From contig NC_054742.1 in the NCBI RefSeq assembly GCF_018143015.1, forward strand, positions 14,491,632 to 14,555,631: 64,000 nucleotides of DNA, given 5' to 3'. Made by a program: the position numbers and the translations under genes. The notes under the pieces were generated by a model. It was not told the DNA's origin, made no database searches, and worked only from the letters and a program-made list of their open reading frames with translations. Shown here one piece after another: positions 34,201 to 42,076 of the stretch (its first letter is position 1; each line of letters opens with the position of its first letter). This stretch comes from Lytechinus variegatus. Lineage: Eukaryota > Echinodermata > Echinoidea > Temnopleuroida > Toxopneustidae.

Positions 34201-34984
34201 AGGCAAGTCATTGATCTGCAAATGTCACCTCCACTCCCGGTGTATTATTTTTTCCATGTACTCTGTGTTTTTGTTTTTCTGGCCATATTGAGCAAACCAC
34301 ATGGATTTTACATACAATGTACCTTTAAGTACATGTACATGTCCATCGCCTGGATGGACAGGTAGGGGTGGGGTAACAAAGAACATTCATATCTTGCCAA
34401 TGGAATCTACTGCAATGGTAGGACTCAAAAAGAACTCAAATATAAATAATGGCATTTTATTGACAGCACAAATTACAAAGGCTTTCATGTTCATCTTTCA
34501 GTAAATTAACAAAGTGCAATGCAAGTCATTTCATAAGCTATTCATATCTTGATCACAGAATAGAATATAATTTGATTATGAAGTTGAAAATGGACTAATT
34601 GTCTACTGGATTTATCTGGTATGGTGTACACATACTGAATTTTTTATTTTTACATATCTTGAATTCATATTCTCTATTTGCTTTTTTTTCTTGAACCCTT
34701 CTTGAATTACAGACATGGATGCTAGACCATGGGACTTTCAAGCAGAGGAATGTGCATTAAGAGCATGTGTGGATAGATTCAACTCTAGAAGATATGAACA
34801 CAACAACTCAACATGTCTTCATCCAGAACTTGCTCCTGTTGATAATAACTTACAGAGTGTACTTAGTCAGAAGGTGGAATTGAGTGAAGAATTTCAACGG
34901 TACTATGAAGTTTGGTTAGATAGAGAAGTCTTCTCAACACAAATCAACTGGGACTTGCTTCTGAGAGACCAGGTCTGTATATAG
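7122..34984 (+). CDS. STRIP1: STRIP1/2 orthologue, striatin-interacting protein (whole gene, 21 coding exons)
   Basis: Joined exons give an 802-residue protein, close to the 834-837 residues of human STRIP1/STRIP2. STRIP proteins are scaffold subunits of the STRIPAK complex, which joins PP2A, striatins, MOB4 and GCKIII kinases and acts in Hippo signalling, cytoskeletal control and membrane traffic (known for the family). The order is: short basic N terminus, N1221-type domain (roughly residues 40-330), acidic linker (about 340-370, SEEDDDGNG), then the DUF3402-type C-terminal domain (about 380-800). Residues 645-712 look virtually identical to the human protein as I recall it. All introns are GT-AG and every phase joins. 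The ATG at 7122 has A at -3 and G at +4, and TGA at 7050-7052 lies in frame upstream. Invertebrates usually have one STRIP gene, so the choice between 1 and 2 is not meaningful. An untranslated first exon further upstream cannot be excluded. Confidence 0.96.
7466..7943. mobile_element. Inverted-repeat element holding a tRNA-like module
   Basis: GACTTCCACATGTCCCCTCC (from 7480) and its reverse complement with one change (about 7908-7930) bound the segment, and flanks share CGAATCG. A tRNA-like minus-strand module sits inside. Confidence 0.65.
7575..7660 (-). repeat. tRNA-like module (possible SINE head)
   Basis: On the minus strand TAGCTCAGTGAGCTG (7655-7641) fits the tRNA A box and GGTTCGAATCC (7591-7581) is a perfect B box, 64 bases apart, as in tRNAs with a long variable arm. 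I could not fold a full cloverleaf, so it is a pseudogene or SINE head. Confidence 0.55.
8064..8160 (+). repeat. 72-bp imperfect tandem duplication
   Basis: GGCTCCACTCCACTTCACTA occurs at 8064 and 8136, each preceded by GTTTGTGC. Confidence 0.8.
8495..8800 (+). repeat. Repeat with GGTCAAAGGTCAAGGTCA core, copy 1
   Basis: Two imperfect units share GATACTAGCATGGATCCC / GATTCTAGCATAGATCCC and AAGCCTATTGATTTT. A related copy lies at 31850-32170. Confidence 0.65.
8828..10186. mobile_element. TIR element with CAGGGCTC ends, 1359 bp
   Basis: Left end CAGGGCTCAAAATTAGC, right end GAGAGCCCTG; CTTTA lies directly outside both ends (8823-8827 and 10187-10191) as a likely 5-bp target duplication. GGCAACC/GGTTGCC motifs are enriched near both ends. 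No transposase frame seen. Confidence 0.65.
10530..11418. mobile_element. TIR element with CAGAGNTGC ends, 889 bp, nested in an AGGTCA-array element
   Basis: Ends CAGAGTTGCTAA and TTAGCATCTCTG are inverted with one mismatch. TCTCACCTGCATA is duplicated exactly on both sides (10517-10529 and 11419-11431). The interior shares GGGCCC-rich sequence (about 11325-11375) with the element at 35261-36329. Confidence 0.7.
11419..12512 (+). repeat. AGGTCA direct-repeat array, copy A
   Basis: Starts TCTCACCTGCATAGCAGAG, then a GC-rich part with GACGGCGGCGGCGG, then five units of about 153-192 bp each with a GGTCAAAGGTCA-like core (about 11621, 11813, 11976, 12138, 12291). It ends with GTGATGCAGGTGAGACGG. 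The first 13 bases were split off by the 10530-11418 element. Confidence 0.85.
12742..12811 (+). CDS. STRIP1: STRIP exon 2
   Basis: Encodes [18 protein letters not shown] then TSEIA; matches the human SPDLEFEYADTDKW region. Acceptor TTTCAG, donor GTAAAT, ends in phase 1. Confidence 0.95.
12812..13728. other. Intron 2 of STRIP
   Basis: Ordinary AT-rich intron; no repeat or conserved element recognised. Confidence 0.7.
13729..13803 (+). CDS. STRIP1: STRIP exon 3
   Basis: Encodes [20 protein letters not shown] then DFHSY; matches human ELYSYTEGPEF...KCFEEDF. Acceptor CTACAG, donor GTAGGT, phase 1 to phase 1. Confidence 0.97.
14320..14451 (+). CDS. STRIP1: STRIP exon 4
   Basis: Encodes [20 protein letters not shown] then a segment ending [11 protein letters not shown]; matches human KKWTELD...KVARAILYVAQG. 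Acceptor TTTAG, donor GTAATA, ends in phase 1. Confidence 0.97.
14635..15104. mobile_element. Tc1-like MITE, 470 bp
   Basis: Left end CAATTGAGGCCAAAAGTTTA and right end CTGGCCTCAACTG; the start resembles Tc1-family TIRs (CAGTTGA...GTTTACATACA). TA flanks both sides. No transposase; intron 4. Confidence 0.8.
15640..15800 (+). repeat. T-rich low-complexity tract with hairpin
   Basis: Long TTTC/TTTT runs surround AGGTGGTCTGTC-TTT-GACAGATCACCT at 15718-15744, a 12-bp stem with one G-T pair. Confidence 0.75.
15801..16740. repeat. Segment with three perfect CRE palindromes and a CG palindrome
   Basis: TGACGTCA occurs at 15920-15927, 16503-16510 and 16552-16559. At the first two, GGCGCC lies close by with TTTTG/AAAAT next to it in opposite orientation. 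A perfect 22-bp palindrome of alternating GC with a TA centre lies at 16065-16086. No gene recognised. Confidence 0.6.
16741..17870 (+). repeat. 438-bp tandem repeat, about 2.6 copies
   Basis: TGTAATCTCTATGGGACATG begins units at 16741, 17179 and 17617. Units are well conserved, so the array is fairly young. Units 1 and 2 each carry a tRNA-like segment with B box GGTTCGAGTCC (17018-17028, 17455-17465). Unit 3 is cut short after GGGAAATAT and passes into a minisatellite. Confidence 0.92.
17888..17998 (+). repeat. 21-bp minisatellite, five copies
   Basis: Units begin GACGT at 17888, 17909, 17930, 17951, 17972 (exact 21-bp steps), typical form GACGTGTAGGTCCGTGTTGC. Decayed CCGTGT pieces continue to about 18120. 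Confidence 0.93.
18130..19266. other. Rest of STRIP intron 4
   Basis: AT-rich; nothing recognised apart from scattered ACATGT words. Confidence 0.6.
19267..19387 (+). CDS. STRIP1: STRIP exon 5
   Basis: Encodes [20 protein letters not shown] followed by [20 protein letters not shown]; matches the human TFGECSSEAEVQSW...ALVELLNME segment. Acceptor TGAAG is pyrimidine-poor next to the AG. Ends in phase 2 at GTAAGT. Confidence 0.95.
19726..19794 (+). CDS. STRIP1: STRIP exon 6
   Basis: Encodes [20 protein letters not shown] then DL; matches human NSAACSSAVRKPAISLADSTDLR. Acceptor TTTAAAG, donor GTAAGA, ends in phase 2. Confidence 0.96.
20990..21096 (+). CDS. STRIP1: STRIP exon 7
   Basis: Encodes [20 protein letters not shown] followed by [16 protein letters not shown]; matches human LRVLLNIMYLIVETVHQE. 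Ends in phase 1 at GTAAGT. Confidence 0.96.
21346..21515. mobile_element. Palindromic MITE, family 3 (diverged)
   Basis: GGTGGGTGTTTTATAAAGC at the left and CAGCTATATGAAACACCC at the right are inverted. Intron 7. Confidence 0.6.
21689..21816 (+). CDS. STRIP1: STRIP exon 8
   Basis: Encodes [20 protein letters not shown] and [12 protein letters not shown]; nearly the same as human [21 protein letters not shown]. Acceptor TTTCAG; ends in phase 0 at GTAAGA. Confidence 0.98.
22282..22464 (+). CDS. STRIP1: STRIP exon 9
   Basis: Encodes [20 protein letters not shown], then AGLPPVRED and [15 protein letters not shown]; matches human CTLGGFEEL...LGLPPLPEDS...MRAASPPASA. Acceptor CTACAG. The donor GTATTG is weaker than the others; the join to exon 10 keeps frame and matches the human alignment without a missing exon. 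Confidence 0.94.
23075..23682. mobile_element. Palindromic MITE, family 1, copy 3
   Basis: Left TTAAAGGTCAAGTCCACCC, right GGTGGACTTGTCCTTTAA, long inverted arms; intron 9. Confidence 0.88.
23683..27421. other. Main part of STRIP intron 9
   Basis: AT-rich intron sequence. A short poly-C tract (about 23780) and a CA-rich tract (25490-25508) are the only simple repeats seen. No missing STRIP exon is needed here. Confidence 0.7.
27422..27597 (+). CDS. STRIP1: STRIP exon 10 (acidic linker)
   Basis: Begins [15 protein letters not shown] (human ALIKQDNLDAFNERD), passes through an acidic Ser/Asp/Glu/Gly-rich stretch, and ends ILPWTPKV (human LPWAPKV). The acidic part is a disordered linker between the two STRIP domains. 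Acceptor CCACAG follows the 4957-bp intron 9. Ends in phase 2 at GTGAAT. Confidence 0.96.
27660..27775 (+). repeat. Two G-rich tracts at the start of intron 10
   Basis: GGGGGAGGGAGGGGGGGGAGG-like run around 27676-27700 and a ten-G run near 27760. Such runs can form G-quadruplexes on the coding strand. Confidence 0.7.
28176..28241 (+). CDS. STRIP1: STRIP exon 11
   Basis: Encodes [20 protein letters not shown] then Q; matches human EKDIEMFLESSRSKFIGYTL. Phase 2 to phase 2, donor GTAAGT. Confidence 0.95.
28608..28671 (+). CDS. STRIP1: STRIP exon 12
   Basis: Encodes [20 protein letters not shown] then KK; matches human SDTNTVVGLPRPIHESIKTLK. Acceptor TTGCAG, donor GTAAGT, ends in phase 0. Confidence 0.96.
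28908..29046. repeat. Inverted repeat, 13-bp arms
   Basis: AATATTGACTGGC (28908-28920) and GCCAGTCAATATT (29034-29046) are perfect inverted copies about 113 bases apart. Intron 12. Confidence 0.7.
29646..29717 (+). CDS. STRIP1: STRIP exon 13
   Basis: Encodes [20 protein letters not shown] then PLSK; matches human HKYTSIAEVQAQMEEEYLRSPLS. Phase 0 at both ends. Confidence 0.94.
30119..30160 (+). repeat. Lone right-end fragment of the AGGTCA-array element
   Basis: ATGCAGGTGAGACTGCCAGA matches the right ends of copies A and B, with no array attached. Intron 13. Confidence 0.65.
30199..30273 (+). CDS. STRIP1: STRIP exon 14
   Basis: Encodes [20 protein letters not shown] then LPQYM; matches human AETLYQGLLPSLPQYM. 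Phase 0 at both ends; acceptor TTTGCAG, donor GTAAGA. Confidence 0.97.
30386..30483 (+). CDS. STRIP1: STRIP exon 15
   Basis: Encodes [20 protein letters not shown] then [12 protein letters not shown], one of the most conserved blocks of the family. Intron 14 is only 112 bp. Ends in phase 2 at GTAAGT. Confidence 0.98.
30816..30942 (+). CDS. STRIP1: STRIP exon 16
   Basis: Encodes [20 protein letters not shown] then [20 protein letters not shown]; almost the same as human. Helical, leucine-rich, part of the C-terminal armadillo-like domain. Ends in phase 0 at GTAATG. Confidence 0.98.
31057..31157 (+). CDS. STRIP1: STRIP exon 17
   Basis: Encodes [20 protein letters not shown] then [13 protein letters not shown]; matches human [25 protein letters not shown]. 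Ends in phase 2 at GTGAGT. Confidence 0.97.
31574..31640 (+). CDS. STRIP1: STRIP exon 18
   Basis: Encodes [20 protein letters not shown] then ESL; matches human [23 protein letters not shown]. Ends in phase 0 at GTAAGT. Confidence 0.96.
31850..32170 (+). repeat. Repeat with AGGTCA half-sites, copy 2
   Basis: Shares GATACTAGTATGGATCCCAG and AGGAAGCCTATTGATTT with 8495-8800 and carries AAGGTCAAGGGTCAAGGTCA near 31985. Intron 18. Confidence 0.65.
32426..32530 (+). CDS. STRIP1: STRIP exon 19
   Basis: Encodes [20 protein letters not shown] then [15 protein letters not shown]; nearly the same as human. Phase 0 at both ends. Confidence 0.97.
33518..33722 (+). CDS. STRIP1: STRIP exon 20
   Basis: Encodes residues 645-712, from [20 protein letters not shown] to [13 protein letters not shown]. 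This is the most conserved exon, apparently identical to the human sequence over nearly its whole length. Acceptor TTTCAAG; ends in phase 1 at GTAAGT. An open frame continues upstream to 33398 but that part is intron. Confidence 0.98.
33841..33875. repeat. Short hairpin in intron 20
   Basis: GGGGATGCA (33841-33849) and TGCATCCCC (33867-33875), 9-bp stem and 17-base loop; AACATGAT lies outside on both sides as a direct repeat. Confidence 0.7.
34713..34984 (+). CDS. STRIP1: STRIP exon 21 (stop codon)
   Basis: Encodes [20 protein letters not shown] through [20 protein letters not shown] and ends RDQVCI before TAG. Human ends a few residues earlier (ISWEELLQ). Acceptor TTACAG. The 3' UTR follows; its end is not clear. 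Confidence 0.97.
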
Positions 34985-35260
34985 AGATTCAAGACTGGTC
35001 TAATAGAAAGATCAGGTACCGGAATTCTAGACCATAGGCAAGGTTTTGTGTGGCAAAACAGTGAGACTGAATCTTAAGATTAGAGCTGCTTTGCTGTGTT
35101 CAAAGACTAGAAATCAGGACACAATGTTAGCCCTAATTTTTTAACTGAGTTTTATAGGTTGTTGAACATGTGGTTACCAATGTAGCAACGATTCAAAGTT
35201 TGTAGTCCATACAGAAAAAAAAAACGGGTACATGACAAAAGGCCAGAGACCACATCTTTC
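34985..35260 (+). other. Start of STRIP 3' UTR
   Basis: Directly after the stop codon, before the TIR element. No AATAAA is seen in this piece, so the transcript may run into or past the element. Confidence 0.5.
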
Positions 35261-36329
35261 CAGAGATGCCAACCCTCCCGATTTCATCGGGAGGCTCCCG
35301 AAAATTCATCCCAACTCCCGCCCTTACGATTACCATCCTTATCCTCCCGAAATTTCAATTTTTTTTTTTGCATTGATCCAATTGGTTTGGAAGGACATGT
35401 ATCGTCTGCTAACTTTAGCATGTAGTAACTCCATTACGTTCGCTGCTACTAAATTCTGTGTGAAAAGTAGACAAATAAGGAGCAGCGAAAAGCTGGTGCA
35501 TGTGATATGCCCAACGGGAATCCACTGTGCACCAGGCTGGTAGGCCCGGCTAGCTTCGCGAGGCGTGTGCGCTCACGGCCACTGGATTTGTCGAGTCGTG
35601 CGATGGAATATCGGTGTGTGATTTCGGTGTATTGATGGGTTGATATTGACACGAAATGGCGGGAAATCGACAAAAGAAGACCAAGAAATGGTCTCAGAAG
35701 TATAAGACTGAATACAGTCTCCAGTACCTGTGTGTTCGGAAGTCGGAAAGAGGAATTTACCATGCATTTTGCGCAATTTGCAGCGTGGACATTTCAGTTT
35801 AGCAGGGAGGTCGTGATGATAATTCGGAAGCACAGTTCGGTTGCAAACGGCATAGGCCTACGGACCCGGACATTGCGATGACAAGATCTTCGAGCTCCAC
35901 TAGTACCCTGTTGTCTTTATTTCACCAAGCAAGGGACCAGCGCTGAGCTTTTCTTTACTGGATTTATAGTGGAACATTACCTGCCTTTAGCCGATAGTGA
36001 TAATTCCTCCTTATTATTGTTGTTGAACAGGTACTTCTTTTGTCGATCCCCTCATTTTTTATTTACATGTGAAAATGCATATTTGATATTTTTAATGTTA
36101 AAAAAGTGAGAACAATGTTTATTTCAAAAGATGTGAAATGCCCCAAAATAAGGGTCAGATTGCACCAGAGAGCATCTAGAAACCCAGAGCTTCCAGGGCC
36201 CTAAGGCGGGCCCTGGACCCCAGCTGCAAGGGTCGAGCGCTCCGCGCTCGAGATGTACGCTACGCGCACATAATTTGGTGGCGGTTGCAAATCCTCCCTA
36301 ATTCTGATTTCCAAAAGTTGGCATCTCTG
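35261..36329 (+). mobile_element. TIR element with decayed zinc-finger ORF, 1069 bp
   Basis: Perfect 13-bp inverted ends CAGAGATGCCAAC / GTTGGCATCTCTG. TCTTTC is repeated directly outside both ends (35255-35260, 36330-36335), a likely target duplication. Next to the left end is a hairpin CCTCCCGAT-TTC-ATCGGGAGG. The inside holds a short broken frame on the plus strand. The ends and GGGCCC-rich segment relate it to 10530-11418. The superfamily is not settled: the zinc finger suggests hAT-like, but the duplication looks like 6 rather than 8 bp. Confidence 0.75.
35656..35946 (+). pseudogene. Broken BED/TTF-like zinc-finger ORF of a DNA transposon
   Basis: One frame of 97 codons from ATG to TGA with a single internal TAG at about codon 51. 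It begins basic (RQKKTKKWSQKY) and has a C-x2-C pair (FCAICSVD) followed by a GGRDD stretch and KRH. That order (CxxC, GGxxD, H) is typical of the N-terminal zinc finger of domesticated and transposon-encoded hAT-like proteins. No catalytic part follows. Confidence 0.5.
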
Positions 36330-36681
36330 TCTTTCTAGACCTAAGGGTTCTTACAGATTTCTTTCTTTAAATGAAGCATAACTTTGAGAACAACTGGTTC
36401 TTGTGCCAAATTTACAATATTGTATTAACAAAGTGGGACTGAATGCCCTATAAACCTAATCAGATTTTGACAAGTAATAGACTTCACATTAAATTGGTTG
36501 TTAATAACAAGAATTCTGAAGTACCAAGATTTATTTCAACTTTAGATGAGGCAAATTGAAGTGATTGAGAATCTGATATATTCCAATTGTTATGAAGTCA
36601 TGCTTAACTTTACAAACTGTTAAATGAAACAGTCCTTTGGACATGCTCTGTTATTTGGGAACAGAGTGTGGCTGGACACCA

Positions 36682-36813
36682 GAGGAGCATTTCATAAAAT
36701 GAATAGCCAGATATTTTCACTGACAACTGTTATAAGCTACTGAAATCCTTGCATCTGATTGGTTCAATGCAAATTTGTCAGTGAAAATCACTGTCATGAT
36801 GAAACACTCTGGA
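36682..36813. mobile_element. Small palindromic element, family 3-like
   Basis: GAGCATTTCATAAAATGAATAG and its rough inverse ending GATGAAACACTC; TTTTCACTGACAA and TTGTCAGTGAAAA are perfect inverted arms inside. Confidence 0.65.
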
Positions 36814-37289
36814 GATTCCCTATCTAAGGATCATCTGTGCAATACTTGTGATCAGGGGTGATATAAAGTGAAAACATAGGTCACCCTGTCTCTATATTGA
36901 CCTCTATATTCAGATAAGGAGAGTGGAAAAGAGGGGTACACACACAAAATAAAAGTTGCATTTCCTACTCATAAGAAAATCTTCATTTATCTTGAATCTA
37001 GCACAAACTAAGAGTATCATCTGTTCACAATCCACTGGCTAACACAGTATTATTTAAATTCAGTGAAACTGCTCTCATCCATGGTAGAAAACCTTTGGTC
37101 ATGCCATAAAATAATCAAATATTTTGTACATCTGTGCCCATATTACTTCTCTTCATGAACGATGCAAGCCGTGATGATTTGATAGCATTACACCTTTTTC
37201 TTTTTCATGAATGAACATAATACAGAAGTGCCCCTTGCAATATAATAATCTAATATAGATTTAAAGAATATCATTGAGAACTTGTTATA

Positions 37290-38071
37290 CAGTGCGTCCC
37301 ACAAAAAACAAAACCGAGATTTATCGGTGATTTATCATAACTTAATCACAAATACAATATACAAATGACCTACCATTATAAAGCTTAGAATCTCCTCTTT
37401 CATCTGAAATAACTTAGATTCTTTCTCATTGACGCATGAATGAGCAAAAACAATTTGAAGAGGGGATACCAAAAAGTCATTTTGCGGGCTCTATCTGGGT
37501 TTCAAAAAGAAAACCACATTTTTAAAAGTTCAATATCTGCTCTTTAATTTGATACCTCAATTACAGAAAATGGTCACGAAATAAAACTTGAATTCCAATA
37601 AGTTCATAAAATGAAGAGGTTCTGCAGACTCTGTTCAAACTCACTTGACACTCCGTTTTGTTGACGATCAGCCATGTTAACCATGCGATAGCTTCTGTGG
37701 GAAACCAGTGAAAACACGTTTATTTAATGAAATTATGGAAATACAAGCATTGTTTCAAGGGAACATAAGATTGTTTACTTCTTGACCATTTTTGTGATTA
37801 AGGTATCAAATAAAAGAGCAGATATTGAACTTTTTAGGCATGTGATTTTCATTTTGAAATTCAGATACCCCCCCCGCCAAATGAGTTTTTGGTATCCTTT
37901 CTTCAAATTGTTTTTGCTCACTCATGCGTGAATGAGGAATAATCTAAGTAATATCAGATGAAAGAAGAGATTCTAAGCTTTACATTGGTAGGTCATTTGT
38001 TTATTGTATTTGTGATTAAGTTATGATAAATCATCGCATAATCTCGGTTTCGTTTTTTCTGGGATGCACTG
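37290..38071. mobile_element. Palindromic mariner-like MITE with long arms, 782 bp
   Basis: Left end CAGTGCGTCCCACAAAAAAC, right end TTTTTTCTGGGATGCACTG, TA on both sides. Arms of over 250 bp are inverted, for example GACCTACCATTATAAAGCTT against AAGCTTTACATTGGTAGGTC. Confidence 0.88.
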
Positions 38072-38967
38072 TATATGATATTTGAATTGTATTATGGGTT
38101 GAGAATATGGCAACAAAATCAAAATGTACCAAGTCTAGACTATGGTAGAATTCAATTTTGATATTAGATGTCAGATATATGTAATTACTCTGAAATTTAA
38201 ACTTTTGGATTTGTGGATATGTGCCGTTGATCGATTTTTTTTTTATTGAAACTCATTGTTAATTTCAAAAGAATGTTGCTGAATACTGGTGTTTTGCATT
38301 TTGCAGCATTACAAAACATTGTTCATTATATATATTTGTATTTTTATATAATTTTTATGATTTTTTGTTTACCACAGCCATGCTCCATGTATCCGTTATT
38401 TTTTCATAGATATGATTGAACTTATGGAACCACTATACCATAGATTTAGTCAATGAAACAATAAAAAAATAACAATAAATACATTATTTGACTTTTTGTT
38501 TAGGAGGTAACATTAAATCTTTACTTCATCATTTAGTTCATAATCTGAATTCTGTTTGAATTTGTTTCTAGATAACCCACAAAAACGTAGGAATTGTACT
38601 TGTCTTAACCCAAAATTGTATTCCTTTTGCAGTTTCACAAGGAGAAAATCCTGAAAAGGAACCATGAGGTTTACCTCATTCTCACATGCTTTAAAGCAAA
38701 GTATTAAGCAAAGCTTCTTTTCAGCTCTAAGGATTTGAGTGTGATACATGTTCATCAAACTCATGCACAATTTTGATTTCACAGCTAAATTTGTTAAATT
38801 CAAATGCATTGTACAATGTATAAACATATTCTCTTTGAAAAGCCTCATATGTTTGATATTTGGTAAAGTCAAGATGTTCTTTTGTTAGTATACTGTATCT
38901 GAATATCAGAGATCTCTTGGGAGTATTTTTTGTTTGACGTCGGAGAAATATTTGTCTGGCATTGTCT
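38072..38967. other. Region between genes, no feature recognised
   Basis: AT-rich. May contain the STRIP 3' end, but no signal decides this. Confidence 0.5.
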
Positions 38968-39152
38968 GGTGGGTGTTTCTTAAAGTTTTTAGTAAGTTAA
39001 GAGTGACTTTAAAAACGACTGGTGAACTTTTCTTACATGCTAAATAATCACCAATAAATATTTAATGGTGAATATCCTTTACCATATTAGATAGGATCAC
39101 CAGTCGTTCTTAAATTTACTCTTAACTTATGAACAGCTTAATGAAATGCCCC
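38968..39152. mobile_element. Small palindromic MITE, family 3
   Basis: GGTGGGTGTTTCTTAAAG and CTTAATGAAATGCCC ends; AACGACTGGTGA and TCACCAGTCGTT are perfect inverted arms. A poly-C run follows. Confidence 0.82.
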
Positions 39153-39811
39153 CCCCCCCCTCCCCCGAAGTTACTCTGACTTTGATAAATATTTGACATT
39201 TGGAAGGTCAGCTCATGCAAGGTATTTAGACTAACATGAAGTTGAGTGATTCATTCATGGTAAATTCCTTTTTGGAAAGTCTTCAAAATTTGTTACGTAC
39301 AGAGAAGATTTATCCACCTGATCTTTATGTAATTTGTGAATATCATTCATTTCCTTCATATTCCATTAACATTGTTATATTGAATTAATTGGTTCAATTG
39401 AGTGTATGAAAGGGCTCTTTTATATTTATGTCAACATTTTTTTTCAGCACATGTACAATTGTGTTTTAGTATGGTATATTGCAAAATCTTATGGACAACT
39501 GACAATCTATAGGCAAAAATCACTCATAAAATCAACTACTTTTATTTCATCAAGAATCCTATGTGCCGCCTTTTTCCCTGGAGGAAAAAAATATTAAAGA
39601 TTATATACTACATGTAGTCAGGCTCTTTAAATTCCTTCCTTGGTAAAATGAAATTCAATGTAGTAATACCGACTCGTCACAATGACGACTATTTTCTGTA
39701 GATTTTGACAAGTGGTTGGATTCGCTCTTTACATGTAATATGTACTTTAATATTTTAATGTATAGCTTATGTATGTATGTTTGTAATTGTACATAGTTTG
39801 ATGTAATTTAA

Positions 39812-39817
39812 AATAAA
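39812..39817 (+). terminator. Candidate polyadenylation signal AATAAA
   Basis: AATAAA in an AT-rich setting on the STRIP strand, 4.8 kb after the stop codon. Another AATAAA lies at about 36947. Neither is shown to be used. Confidence 0.2.
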
Positions 39818-40723
39818 AGAGATCATGCCTCATGTGATCTATATGTATACATACCATACTCATGTTTGTCATGCCAATTGATCTCTGCCTTCACTTTGAT
39901 TTATTACCAACCCCAAATCGATCAGGGGGGCAGTTTCAAAAAGCTGGTTTGAAGTTATGCATGACTGTAAGCACAACTAGTGATCCTTTTTTATGAGATA
40001 GCCAAAATTTTCTAATTTAATATCATATTAGTGAACTTTCTATAATACTCATCAAATCTTGGCTATTAAAACGCTTTCAAATGTGTGATACAAGAATAAT
40101 TTAATCTACAAAGATCAAATTTCAACTTAAGCTGATGAGAATGATTGAGAATCTGATTTATCATAAAAAGGGTCATCAGTGTGTAGAGAGTCATGTGCAA
40201 CTTATTAATGTCTTCAAGACAATAAGTGTCAATTTTGGTTAAATATTTAACACTTTTCCTGTTTAATTACATTTTCTCCCAGAAATAACCCATATTTATT
40301 TGTATGATACGTATGGTCAAGATAAAAATCAGAAATAATTTAGGGTAAGGATTAAAATCAGATTGCTTTCTGATGACTTTTGTACTTCATCTTTCATATC
40401 ATAACACCAGCAAAGAAAAAGAGAACACTTATGTCATTTATGATATTTTTATTCAATTAAAGATATCACATTCATCTTGATTAATACATTTTTTTCAACA
40501 GAACTTTGGGGAAACAACAAAGGTTGATTTTTATTCAACATAAATCAGAATACTCTCTTACAAAGCAGTGATGGTCACTTACTGGCCAACATTGATATAC
40601 ATGCTAACACATGATACTGGATAATTTTTAGTATTATTCATAGACTCAGTGACAGGTGTCCATTCATAATGAAATCATACTTTCTTTACTGATGACATCT
40701 GTTATGACTTTTTCTTTCTTTAA

Positions 40724-41318
40724 TTAAAGGTCAAGTCCACCTCAGAAAAATGTTGATTTGAATCAATAGAGAAAAATCAGACAAGCACAATGCTGAAAAT
40801 TTCATCAAAATCGGATGTAAATTAAGAAAGTTATGACATTTTCAAAGTTTCGCTTATTTTTAACAAAATAGTTATATGAACGAGCCAGTTACATCCAAAT
40901 GAAAGAGTCGATGATGTCACTCACTCACTATTTCTTTTGTTTTTTATTGTTTGAATTATACAATATTTCAATTTTTACGAATTTGATGATTAGGACCTTG
41001 CTTGAAGCAGAAAATGTTAAAATAATGGAATTCCACGTGTTCAGGGAGGAATGAAACTTCATTTCACATGACAATGACGAGAAAATCAAAATATCTAATA
41101 TTTCATATATTAAAATACAAAAGAAATAGTGAGTGATGTCATCAGTTCCCTCATTTGCATACCAACCAAGATGTGCATATAACTGTTTTGTGAAACTTTA
41201 AAATGTCATAACTTTCTTATTTTACATCCGATTTTGATGAAATTTTCAGTGTTATGCTTGTTGAATTTTTCTCTTTTTATTCAAATCCACTTTTTGTTGG
41301 GGTGGACTTGTCCTTTAA
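40724..41318. mobile_element. Palindromic MITE, family 1, copy 4
   Basis: TTAAAGGTCAAGTCCACC to GGTGGACTTGTCCTTTAA with arms inverted over most of their length. Best preserved copy. Confidence 0.9.
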
Positions 41319-41559
41319 TGAGGGCTTCCTCCTAATTTTCAGAGTTGAAAATGTGGTTCTGAATAAAATTACTGCTAAGAACTATATACCCAGAAAGTAA
41401 AAAAAAAAGTTACACCTGACAAATTGAAAATTCAACAAAAGTCCTTGTTAACACATTAATGTCATGAAGAATATTTTCTCCCAAATAATATACCATTAGA
41501 CAATAAGCTAATCTTCAAATTGACTTAAAATTCAATTTGTGCCAAAATAAGTTATAACT

Positions 41560-42076
41560 GCAATTAAAAATCCAGTGTCCATGAAGCAATGACATTTTGA
41601 AGTTTGCTTAATTTCACATAACAGTTATATGTACATCCTGGTCAATATGAAAATGGGGTGACTGACAACATCACCCAGTCACTATTTCTTTTGTATTTCA
41701 TTATAATATATGAAATACTGGTATTTTGATTTTGTCCTCCTTGATATATGAAACAAAGTGTCATTCCTCCCTGCACATATGAAATTACCACTGTTTTGAC
41801 ATTTTGTGGTTCAGTCAAGCTGTTCATTATTGTCAATTTTGTAAAAATTGAAATATTTTATAATTCAAACTAAAAACAAGAAATAGTGAAGGACATCATC
41901 GACACTTGTATATATCAGTAAGTTTTGCATATAACTGTTCTGTGGAAAAAAAAAAGTTCAAAATACCATAGATGTCTTATTTTACATCCAGTTTTGATGA
42001 AATGTTCAGCTTTATGCTTGTTTGATTTTCCTATATTGATTCAAATCACCATTTTCTGAGGTGGACTCGACCTTCA
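41560..42076. mobile_element. Palindromic MITE, family 1, copy 5 (old, diverged)
   Basis: Shares ACATTTTGAAGTTTGCTTAA, CCCAGTCACTATTTCTTTTG, ATCCAGTTTTGATGAAATG and the right end GGTGGACTCGACCTT with family 1. Left end eroded. Confidence 0.75.

Noticed and set aside
38513..38872. 119-codon minus-strand open frame
   Set aside because: No recognisable motif, no splice or codon-use support; AT-rich chance frame.
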